Part shown: piece by piece, positions 40,039 through 51,700 of the stretch | Numbering within the stretch: the first letter of the stretch is position 1 | Layout of the letters: every line of letters begins with the position of its first letter | DNA from: Lytechinus variegatus | Lineage: Eukaryota; Echinodermata; Echinoidea; Temnopleuroida; Toxopneustidae | NCBI RefSeq assembly: GCF_018143015.1 | Contig: NC_054757.1 | Span: 18,342,285-18,406,284, forward strand | Length of the DNA stretch: 64,000 nucleotides | Reading direction: 5' to 3' | Program-made: the position numbers and the translations under genes | Notes under the pieces: generated by a model | Seen by the model: the letters and a program-made list of their open reading frames with translations, nothing else | Database searches by the model: none | Told to the model about the DNA's origin: nothing

Positions 40039-40728
40039 AGCTGACACTTTCAAGATGATAATTTGGGCATAATTCCATACATTCTAATATGTAGGCTATG
40101 CAGTGCACATGAACTTCAGAAAAATGTTCGTTGTGTCTTATCGAGTCTATTGCTTTTTACATACACAAATTCTTAGGTGCCTTTTACACAGTCTTCTTTC
40201 ACAATGGGAACTGAATGTAAACTTTAATCTACATGTATATTAGACCTTTACATTGAAATTAATATTGCTTGAAAAACATGACACCAATTTTTTTTTTGAA
40301 CCACCATCCCCTCCCCTCCCTCAAAAATAGTGATTAGTATGAAAAATGAAAGAAAGACGTCCATGTACAACTACATGAATATTTCAAATGATTTTCCCCC
40401 ACAAATATGATAAAAAGGGCATCTTTGAAAAATTATAATTCATTACAAGCATAATATTTTCCAAAAACATCAATGCTCAATTTCATGATATAAAGAAGTC
40501 TGCTATATCAACTATTGTCCACATCTGTTTATTTAGTACAGATTGAGGGCAGCATTTATTCTAACAATGGAAATAAACATTTTCAAATATGATATCGCTA
40601 TAACTTCTATAATAGTACATCTGCAGGTTTCAGCTTCACTTACAACATAACAATGCAAATATTATTTGTATTTTTGGTCATAAAACAAGTTTCTAAAATG
40701 GAAGGGGAACAAATAAAATGCACATCAT
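40039..40728. other. Spacer downstream of ADH5 and METAP1
   Basis: AT-rich DNA with no recognised gene, RNA or repeat family. Confidence 0.5.
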
Positions 40729-41332
40729 TAAAGTTCAAGTACAACCCAGAAAAATATTGATTTGAGTAAATAGAGAAAAATAAAAATAGCATAATGCTGA
40801 AAATTTCATAAAAAACGGATGTAAAATAAAGTTATGACATTTTAAAGTTTCGCTTATTTTTCACAAAACATGATGTGCACAACTAAGTGACATGCAGAAG
40901 AGAAAGTCCATGATGTCCCTCACTCACTATTCCTTTTGTTTTTTATTGCTTGAACTATAAAATATTTCATTTTTTTACAGAATTGACAATAAGGATCAAC
41001 TAGTCTGAACAATAAAATATTAAACGATACTAATTCCACATGATCAGGGAGGAATTAATTGTTGTTTCACATGACAATAAGGAGAAAATTAGAATATTTC
41101 TTATTGCATATAAAAAGTTCAAAAGAAGTAGTGAGTGGATACCGTCATCAGTCTCCTCATCTGCATACCAACCAGGATGTGCATAACTGTTTTGTGAAAT
41201 AAGGCAAAATTCTAAAAAGTCATAACTTTCCTATTTAACATCCGATTATGATGAAATTTTCAGTGTTATGTTTGTTGGATATTCCTCTTTTTATTCAAAT
41301 CAACTTTTTGTTGGGGTGGACTTGTCCTTTAA
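40729..41332. mobile_element. MITE with AAGTTCAAGTCCACCCCAAC-type ends, copy 1
   Basis: The left end 'aagttcaagtacaaccc' with 'ttgatttgagtaa' is inverted at the right as 'aatcaactttttgttggggt' and 'ggacttgtcctt'. It holds 'ttatttttcacaaaaca' and 'cataactttcctat'. No open frame. Confidence 0.7.
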
Positions 41333-41383
41333 AGATGCTGATCCTAACCACATGAAAATAATCTGCGTTTAATATTGTGCTTA

Positions 41384-41922
41384 CACATCCCCCCCAAAAA
41401 AAAAATATGTGAATAAACAGAGAAAATTCTAAAATGCATAGTACTAATTATTTTTTTCTAAAAATCAGATGAAAAATAAGATAGTCATAGTATTTTGAAG
41501 TTTTGCTTATTTTCACAAAAAAGTTATATGCATATAACATGGATGATATTCAAATGGGAGAACCACTTCACACACTCGCTATTTAATTGATATTTCATTA
41601 CAGGAAATACGCATCATTTGTTTTTCCTCTTATATATCATATATCTATATATCATATACAACATGGAATTATTATTATAATTCAATCAGAATGATCCTCA
41701 ATATAATATCTAAAAAAAAAAGAAGTAAATAAAGAAAAAGTGTGTTTGTCACACATTCTACTCTCTCATTAGCATATCACCCATGTCAAGCATATAAGTG
41801 TTCTGTAAAATGAAGCGAAATTATCTTATTTCACATCTTCCAATTTTGATAAAATTTCAGTTTTATGCTTTTCTTAATTTGCTAACCAAATGTTTGTTGT
41901 TGGGGTGGACTTGAACTGTAAT
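41384..41922. mobile_element. MITE of the same family, copy 2, left end eroded
   Basis: The body matches 40729-41332 in order and ends 'ttgttgttggggtggacttgaac'-like sequence at 41897-41917. The left end is replaced by a C and A run. The two copies are same-sense neighbours 50 bp apart. Confidence 0.65.
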
Positions 41923-42264
41923 AAATTGTTAATGTACCTCAGCCCTCTACAGATCAAACCCTCATCCTATGTTTCAACCAGACTTTTGCCACATACAACA
42001 AAGCATAACCCATTCCCTTGGGAATGTTCCAGCCAGTTTGCGGTGTGAGGCAGTCACAATGCTAATTAATCTAAACTGTCTTCTAACATCTTACCTGGGT
42101 CCCACGTCCTAAAAAGATCATGCAAACTTGTATCATGGCAATCCACACTAGCTTCTAGCTGTCAACTGGAAAAGTGATAGCCAAATGGATACCAGGGAAG
42201 CATTTCATGATATTCATTTAGCCAATAGCCAATCAGCCATGCAAGGATTTCAGTAGCTTATAAC

Positions 42265-42430
42265 AAATAGTCGGGTGAAAATCACTATTTGCTTCATGAC
42301 ATACTCCAAAGGTAATCTAGGATCCTGGCTGCATGGCACGTTGCAAGAATCGCAGAAGATGCATCTAAGATAGACCCTTATACATAAAACTCCTACTATA
42401 TGAGTCCGTCTGATCTTGGAAATGGGGTTA
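42265..42430 (-). repeat. Diverged tandem copy of the METAP1 stop-codon/3' UTR segment (unit 1)
   Basis: It aligns to 42435-42609: 'aaatagtcgggtgaaaatca', 'ggtaatctaggatcctggct', 'aactcctacta' and 'gagtcc.tctgatct' appear in both at an offset of about 170 bp. Unit 2 includes the last METAP1 codons, so unit 1 preserves a copy of the coding end (HF.DQ.DS) in which the equivalent of the stop reads on (TCA TAT). Confidence 0.75.
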
Positions 42431-42434
42431 TCAA

Positions 42435-42609
42435 AAATAGTCGGGTGAAAATCACCATTGTTCCACAAAATACCCCAGAGGTAATCTAGGATCCTGGCTG
42501 CTTAACGGTTTGCGGAAGCCGAAAAGCAGAATTGCGGAAGTCTCGTCCAAGGTAGACCCCAATGCATCAAACTCCTACTATGAGTCCATCTGATCTAAGA
42601 AATGAGGTC
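42435..42609 (-). repeat. Tandem unit 2, overlapping METAP1 exon 10 end
   Basis: The partner of the previous unit. It runs from the METAP1 3' UTR into about ten terminal codons and the stop. Confidence 0.75.
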
Positions 42610-42750
42610 TCCCGTGTCCTTCACCCCTCGCCGTCAGTACCTCCACACCTGTGTCCGTGACGATCATCGTATGTTCAAACTGTGCTGACCATTTGCCGTC
42701 AGTGGTCACTGCCGTCCAGTCATCGGGCCACAGGGTATCCTTCCAAACGC
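42578..42750 (-). CDS. METAP1: METAP1 exon 10: last metal ligand and stop
   Basis: (G)[14 protein letters not shown]...[14 protein letters not shown]...PHFLDQMDS and TAG. Glu353 lies in QFEHT. The acceptor is cattttag. Confidence 0.95.
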
Positions 42751-45700
42751 CTAAAATGAGCAAGAATCAGTGAGGGTATATTTAGGCAAGACGAAACCAG
42801 TCCTGATATGATCGTCATCAATAACAACATTGTCATCCTAACTGATTTGGGCTGATAAATTCAAGCAAGGAAATTGAGAAATCCTGCTCTGGTGGGTGTT
42901 TCATAAAGCTGTTCGTAAGTTCAGAGTGACTTTAAGAACGACTGGTGATCCTTTCTTATGGTAAATGTTATATTCAATGGCAATGGTTTAGTGCGTAAGA
43001 AAGGATCACCAGTTGTTCTTAAAGTCGCTCTTAACTTACGAATAGCTTTATGAAACAGCCCCCAGATATTATTTTCATAGTTCTACTTGACTTATTGCTC
43101 CCAAATATAATATCATGTGTAGGTTTCGATATGTAGATCTCGAAAAGGAAATAAAGGCCTGAAAGTGGTTGATATTCTTAGTCTTTGGTGACACTGCATT
43201 TCGTATTTATTTCTTTATTTTGATGGTCCACCGGTCTCTGCCGGAAAACCCCAGGCGGGCACCGGTCTATTAAAAAATAAACCGCAATAACTCTGGCCTA
43301 AAATGTAGTGTACTTAATTATAAAGAATCTGTGACTTTCCCCTGTAAGAACTTCTCTTGAGGCCAAAATCGAATATCACAAAGGCAAAATAGTAATGTCT
43401 TCAGCAGAAGCACAAAAAAGGGTGAACATTTTAGTCATTTTGTGAACTGGAGCAAATGGCAAAGTACAAACTATCATACATATCATTGACACTATCCGTT
43501 CAGTATATTCTAAATCCCCATAGGTATAGAGATTACACTTATTACAACTTATAGGGGAATCCAACCCAAATAAAAAGTTGATTTTAGAGGAAAGAGAAGA
43601 ACTCGGACAAGTAGAAAGGTGAAAGTTTAAACATTATCAGACAAACAATAAGACAGTTATGAATTCTTAAGAGTAGTAAAAATTGGTAATCACTATATCT
43701 TAGAGACTTCAAATTGGTCACATTGGTGATGACATAGTGACGTAAGACAAGGAATACTCTAGATACTTCAATACTAAAAATTGCTAAAATGTCCTTTTTC
43801 TCCTAAATTTTAATTCAACTCATATTTTTCTTTCATGATGACATAAAACAATATGCCACCTTGTGTATATTTTGAAACCTGCCCAAGGAGAATAGGTACT
43901 TGGAAAGAAAACTACAAATCCCTGATAAGCAAGAAAATAGCAGTTGGGAAAGTTGTCTGTCAATTGTCAATATTCAACTCACACGGTTGCTAATTTGAAA
44001 TTTGCAGTCTTGGGGATCTCAATTTTAAAACAGCCATAACTTTCTTATTGCTTGTCCCGATTTCTTTCAAACTTTCACCACTCTGTTTTTTGTTATTTTT
44101 CTCCTCTCTCGCACATTTTATGACCAAGGTTGGACTCCCATTTAAAAAAAAAAGCCTAGACAACACCGCCTCTCATTACAGAATTACACTCACCTATGTT
44201 AACCATTGGTTCTATAGTAAAGGCATGTCCTGGCTTCATCACTCCTACTGCTTTGTTTTCTGAAATAAACATGACCAAAATAACAGATTATTACAGAAAA
44301 TCACTCTTCCCAAACAATACCGCAATCTCTACAAAAATACATGAATTTAATTACAATTTTTTTTTCAAAGAAAGTTCTTTACAAAGCATATAATCAATCA
44401 CAAAATGCAGACTTTATGAGAGCGAAGTTGGCTCAGTTGGTTATGTGTCTGTCTGTCGAACCAAAGATCGTGGGTTTGAGTCCACCCCGGGCCGATGACT
44501 GAAGCCAGTGCGTTGTGTGTAAACGTCTCTCCCCTGTTTCATATATGCAGGCTAAATTACAGTGGAAAACACTCCGTCCCTCGGATAGAACTTTAAATGG
44601 AGGCTCTGTGTAGAGGAGAGTCACCACCTTTGCCCATTAAGAACCCACTGCACTATTCCAATATGAAACCCTGGTGTAGTGGTCCACCTGCATTCCCCCA
44701 ATCAGTTATATCAGGAGACACCTGCGGGTCACAGTTCTGTGTGCGCGCCCTTCTACACGACCCAGATTGGCTGGCTCCTCCAAAAATGTGCCTTTGAATG
44801 TCTTTGACAGATATATGGCACTATACAAATGCTGTGCATCATCATCATCGTCATCATATTATCCATTACATACAGTATTATAAATGTACAGAATTCAACC
44901 TTCTAAATAAGCTTGATGTGTCTCGATCCATCAAGACATAAACTTATTTTGTTATATGTTAGCGAAGTAAAAAAGGTTTATTAAAGTGAAGATATTGGAC
45001 TGAACGTCAGGCGATATGGATTAAGAGCAACATCCTACTTACTTGCATAGAATGGAACATTTGGTGCCGTGTGAAAGAGTTTATGTATGCCGTGTCCGCA
45101 GTATGATCTGACGACCGAGAAACCGTGTGCTTGGCAGTGCTTCTGTATGACAGCACCGACCTCCCGATACTTCACTCCAGGCTTAACTGCAAAGATTAAA
45201 TAGATAATAATGATAATAAGCATTTATATAGCGCTATCTATCTAGATAAATATTCTTTTCCGAGGCGTGTGGTTATTATCATTATTACCCCAGCTTTAGC
45301 TTAAGCAGCCTTCCAGCACTCAGTGCATTTCAAGGAATTAATCCTGCCGGGTACCCATTCACCTCACCTGGGTAGAGTACACCTCAATGAAGGAAAACAC
45401 GCCACGGCTGGGATTCGATATCAATAATAATACTAATTATTATTAAAATAATGATGATGATGATGATAATAATGATAATAACAATAATAGGCATTTATAT
45501 AGCGCCATCTATCTAAAAATAATCTAGTCTGAGGCATGCTGTCATTATCATTATTACCCTGGCTTTAGCTCGAGCTGCCTTTCAGCATTCAGTGCATTTC
45601 AAAGAATTACCCTGCCAGGTACCCATTCACCTCACCTGGGTAGAGTGAAGCACAATGTGGGTAAATACCTTGCTAAAGGAAAACACACCATGGCTGGGAT

Positions 45701-48700
45701 TTGAACCCACGTCCTTCTGATTGAAAGACAAGCGTCGAAACCACTAGACCGTAATGCCCCCTAGAGGGGTCTGCTTCTTAAAGCCATTTGAAAGTCATGC
45801 ACATTATTACACAAATTCACAAACCTTTCTTGGGTGCTAAATGATAAATAATAGTATGTTTCATTTATAAACAGCTTACTATTTTTAAGCATTTTACAAC
45901 TTGAATAGCAAGTAAAACAAAACATTTCATTTTTTTGCAAAGAAGAGAGTTGATTTTAATGTACCAGATCTAGATCTATGATAATATAGTGGTAATCAAC
46001 CTTGACTTGAAGAGCTTTCTCATTAAATAATTGTTTGCTGCAATTACTTTCTTTTATCTTTAAAGGAGTAGCGCTAACAGTGAACAACATTAAGTGGTAA
46101 TTTGATATTACATATCTAATCACATAACAACCTAATACAATGATATAGGAAGAAGGCCAATGCAAGTAGACTATTCATTGCAACAGCTTAATAGTAGTCT
46201 TCCTAATATTGGTTGAAGAGATGGATTTTGAAATAAAAATATGAATATCCTCACCTATATCTATAGCTTGCATCATACTTTCATATGTAACCTTCACTAG
46301 TTCTTTCATTTTCTCATCTACCTTGCCGACAAAGAAAGTTTCATTCAAATCGCCATGGTAACCATTGTAGTATACAGTGATGTCAACTGTGGAATAGAAA
46401 ATAATACAGAAATGAGCACTTGGATTTGAATAATCCACAGGATAGCATGCAATGTAGTAAATAATGGTATTTCAAATGTCTAACAAAGTTAGAGTGTGTA
46501 TAATGTCATGAAAGGAATGGAATTTTATACTCCTGTACAATCTTCAAGTTCAAACTATCCAACTTCTAACAGAGGATGGTTTTTCCAATTGTAAGGGTAT
46601 ACATCACTTTTGTATATAGCATATAATAAACATAATTTCACAAGGGCATTAGAATTATTACCCAAACTTTTTACTTTCAAAGGTACCTCATGTATTATTT
46701 GTATACTACGACACTTACCATCAGTGATATACATATAGCTACAGTGGTCGGCCAAACCGGCTTAGAATATTTCTGACCACCACACATTAAAAAAAAACAC
46801 GCCTAATTTCAAATGAAGAGTGTTTCAAACACTACTCCTTGCAAAGAAGTATTGCACTTGTGTTAATCTCCATCTTAAATCTTGTTTAATTTGCCTTATT
46901 TACTACTTTTTATAAATATTAGTTAATTTCAAAAGATTTGCAAATGTCAGGTCATGTTCATTCGCTTTCGGCTTAAGACCACTAACTTGGCCTACAAAAA
47001 GCTTTGTATTGCAGGAAATTGCGACCACCAATAATAAACTAAAAGGCTCTAGCTAAAACACTGCTTACCATTGACTATATCACCATCCTCTAACGGCCTC
47101 TGATCTGGAATCCCATGACATATGACCTCGTTCACTGACCTGCGAAAAATTGACAAGATTCACGGTTGATGAACATGAGTTTAAGATACAGAACTCTAGG
47201 GGCAAGAAACACAAAAGCTTAGCAATTATCGTAGCCCATTTTTTAAAAAATGGATTGCACTGACAACATTGTACGAAAAGTCGTAAAAATAAAGCGTACA
47301 AGTAATCGCTAATCTTTGTGTCATGGGATCCAGAATTATAAAGACCTGTTGCCCCATTCTAGAAAATAGGCCTTTGACAAAGGTTGTTCAACACAGTGGT
47401 CACAATGCCAGTGTTTTTAAGACAAACTATTGCAACTGCATTGGGCAGTAATTCAAGAAAAATTCTTCAAAATCAAGGTTATTAGTTATCACATCCTCAT
47501 AGATATAGATGTAGAAATTATTGACAAAGTTTTAATAAGAAAACCAAACATTGAGAAAAAGGCTGAAACTTAGTAAACTGAAAAGCACCAACATAATTAG
47601 CATCTTTCTTAATATTAACCCTCCAAAATAATAATAATACTCATTGTCTTGATAGTATTCAGTCATTGAAGGTATTTTGATTTTTTCAAATGAACTTTTT
47701 GTTCATGTATGTGCATTAGTTTTGTTATTTGTCGTTGATGTGGAAAATGGAATATGAAAACACTACACATAACCCTTCAATTCGGCTTCCCATGACTCTA
47801 TACCAAGAAGTCTATTGACTTCTTCCTTAGTTTATGACATGCCCTAGAGTTGAGCGGTCAAGAAAAGCGGTCCCTATCAATTCAAGCTTGCAAAAGACTT
47901 AACACATACCATTTTCTCCAAAATACGATGAATATCATTCAACAATTTATCCTTATCAAATCCACTAGAGATGAAATGCAACTTACGTGCAACATGATTT
48001 GGGGAATCCCCTATAGTTGAGTGGTGAGGGATAGCAGTTTCTATCAATGCACGCTTGGTGAACAGCAGCATCGATGTCATCTGTTGTGATGCCAGGTTTA
48101 ATCATAGCCGCTGCTACATCAAGGACTTCCCTGCCATACTGCAATGCATTATTAAAAGTAGAAAAGGTAATAATCGATAAACTGTCGATTGCCAACACAG
48201 ACAAGAACACGTGGGACAGTATGGTATATCATCACTGATTGGAAAAAGACTCGCATGGAGGCTCCGTGGCTGAGAGGTCGAAGGCGCCTGGCTATACATA
48301 GAAAGTCCGGCGGTTCGATCCCCGACAACGGCACCTATGCCTGTGAGCAAGGCATTTAATCTACAAAGCTCTTTTATCTTGCTTTCAAATGAATGGAAAT
48401 GCTATATGCATTATTGGTAACTTGGTGTGCACTTGTTTTTAAAAAAACATAATAATAAATAAAAAATATTTGCTCAAATCCGTGCTAATACATTGCCTAT
48501 TTCTCAGCAATTACACAATTTCTTCTAGAATTTTTGGTACAAATTTTCTATTTAGACACTTAGGTGGTTGTTTGATTGGATCCCGTACAAGCTCATTTTG
48601 AAATCGTTACCACAACTGGCATTTATCTTGAAACCCTTTGTGAAATAGTGTCGATCATATTTGTGAAAAGTGACCTACTGTGCATGCTGCTCTTAAACCT

Positions 48701-51700
48701 TCTATTTCATCCTTGGTTAGCTGTTTGATGTAACTGTTCCCTCGTACAGCCATCTCACTAGCCGGGTAACCTATCAAAACAAAAGAACATCATCAACATA
48801 TTTTCCACACAACAGAAACACACTATAATTTTATCTCTATTTGTTTGTTATGTTTTTCACCATTCATAATAAGACACAAATTGACAGAATATAATGTTAC
48901 ATTGATAATAATAATACACAGTAGGAACGAAGCATAAATAAAAAATGTTTGAAATGCAGAGTCCCTTAAATATAAACATTGTATAAAAGTAACATGTTTA
49001 TTACATGGCTCGAGTTAAATTAAATGAATACAATAACTAAAATAATGCCCCTATAGCATATTAAGATATATCATATTTAGCGGTCATAAAATGACAACTG
49101 AATATATGAATATATTAAAAGAACATTCCATTGGGCCTTCCCTCACAAGCAATTTTGCTTTTCTGGGGGGCGTTTCATGAAAGGACTTGTCAGACGTTTT
49201 ATGCGACAGTTACCATAGGAACGGTGCCTCTCAGCCAATCAAAATCATGGAAAGATGTCAGATCTGACAACTTGTCGGATGAAAATATTGATGGAAGGCT
49301 CCCCTGATGGTCACAACCATAATCATGCATTTGTGACTATTTTCTAGGATTTTGTAAATTATGGTTTGTGTTTTATGGTTGAATACAATTGAATTGAAAT
49401 TGAATGACCCAAGTAATAATTCAATTCAAGTACATAACATGTATTGTCAAGAAAGACAAAGTGAATTTTGTCAAATGAGGACTTTGGTCACATTTTCATT
49501 CAATTTGAGCACTTATCATAACTGGCATTGGGGGGGGGGGGCACAAAATGTGCACACAAGGTGGGCAGTCCGGCACCATAAATAAATAAATTTCCAATGT
49601 CTGGATCAATACGTCCAAGACATGGACAAGGGTAGTTCTAAAATTTGTACACTCAATAATGATAATTATCTGGGCTTGAATTTAACAGTGGCCAGGTGCC
49701 CAAGGTCACTTGAATGCCTTTGGGCCAGACTCCCAGCCCATCTAGCCACCCAAATATTTGGACAATAATTTCTAAAAAGCGTCCCAATCCATCAACAAAA
49801 TACCTGACAAAGTTAATTTTCCAAGCAATGCAATCCAATCTAACATTCATCAGCCCATCAGCGCAAAAAATACATGCACATAGTTTTTTGTGCTATAATC
49901 AGTATAATCAATTTTTAATATTTAAAGAGTCAGACTTTATCAATATTTTTTTGTTTTGTGTTACCTCGTAAATTTTATGCACAAGGTTGGGTGTACAGCA
50001 CGCAGCCGCCTTTCGCCAGTATGGTATGGTCGGTTGATAAGCTATGTGTGGAGCCGGAACACCACACGCAGGGAAGCCCTAGGGCCCTTGCTAGCTCGCT
50101 TGCTGTCCTGTTGATGTGCAGTACCATTAAGCTTTGCCATTCATGTCGCGCACTTACAAATTGTGCATATTTTTGGTGGGAATGATCATACGTTATCCCA
50201 CATCCAGGATTTAGAATGGTTGTATCACATTCTTCCTAAAACAAATGAAAATAAATTGAAAGCTTGCAATTATCTGTTTTGCCTTTCTCACAACAGAACA
50301 TTCCTTTTAAATATTTAAGATGGATGTTGCAACTGGTGGCTACTATTGGACTGGAATGCATTCTTGAATAAAGCTAGAATAACCACATACATTGTAATAT
50401 ATATAACAAAAAAATTGAGATTCTTTATCCACAATGCCTTTTCAGGTGACATGTATGCCTGCTTTTCTATTATTCATTAGCAATAACTATTGTTCATCAT
50501 TTCTAGTTCAGCAGTTCGGCTACCTTGGCTGCAATTGCTGGACATTAATCGCATTTTTAGCCAATACACATACGTCGAGCCGCCTCCAGGCCGGTCTCAG
50601 TCCACTTTCGACGTTATGTGTATCTTGGGCCTTAGATTAATTCAAGCCCTGTTGATAATACATTTCTCTAACTACTTTTTAAAGCAAACTACAATCGGAG
50701 TGGCATTACCCTTTAATGTTATTCATTTTAAAGTGGAGCTTACCGTCTGGGTGATCTGCATAGTCTGGCCTTCCTATATGATCTGGTAAATCTCTTAAAG
50801 GACCCTAGTAAGAAAAGAAAATATTATGTAATCGAGGATGCTGCCACAGATTTTCCCTTTCTTCATATTCATATCAACCACCAGTTCACCAGAACGTAAA
50901 ACTTCTTCAACTTTGATTTTAAACAAAATCATATTGATATCCTCTACTATAATAGTTATTCTTCTGAATCAATAAATCTAGATTTTTAAATTTGAAGTTT
51001 GCAAGAAATCCTTTCTTTACTGTAGAGAAAGACAAATAAGAACTTGATTAACCACTGACAAAAGAAGATATTATCCTATATCTGTGTGTTTTCTATTATC
51101 TTATCACTGTAAAGAAAAAAAAAACAATATCATATTGGTCTTTAATGCCTAGTTTACATTTGGTCTATGACCATCATAGAGTGACCACACGGTGAACATG
51201 TACCCTGCCCTTCCTAAAATCTGCTGAGGGTGTCGAAAAACAGTTGCAGGATTTTCTTACAATGACCAATATAAGAAATAGCATGATGGCCACATTGCAA
51301 ACACAGAAATCAAACCCCTAGCAATCTATGACACCAGCAAAAAAAACATAGACTAATCCACTTTATGATAATTGTAGCAAATGTAAACGAGGCAAATTGC
51401 TCTGCTCCAATGCGTTCTTCAAACTTTGTTTCAAACGTAATAGTAAAGCCTCTTACCCGAGGATATGGACGCAGCTTCCCTGTGAAGAAGAATCCTGGCC
51501 AAGGGATATAAGGTTTGACATCTTTCTTTTGAAGATCTTTTACTCTCTTGTGGACTTGTTTATGCACTCCCCAGCTTCCTTTAAAACATTCCTGTCAAGA
51601 AATGGGACAAAAAAATTTATCATTATTTAATGATACTCTCTTGTGCAGCTTCCCTGTGAAGAAGAATCCTGGCCAAGGGATATAAGGTTTGACATCTTTC

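Noticed and set aside
48250-48335. Possible Leu/Ser-type tRNA gene
   Set aside because: Boxes are present, but stems are imperfect and an A-rich SINE tail follows.
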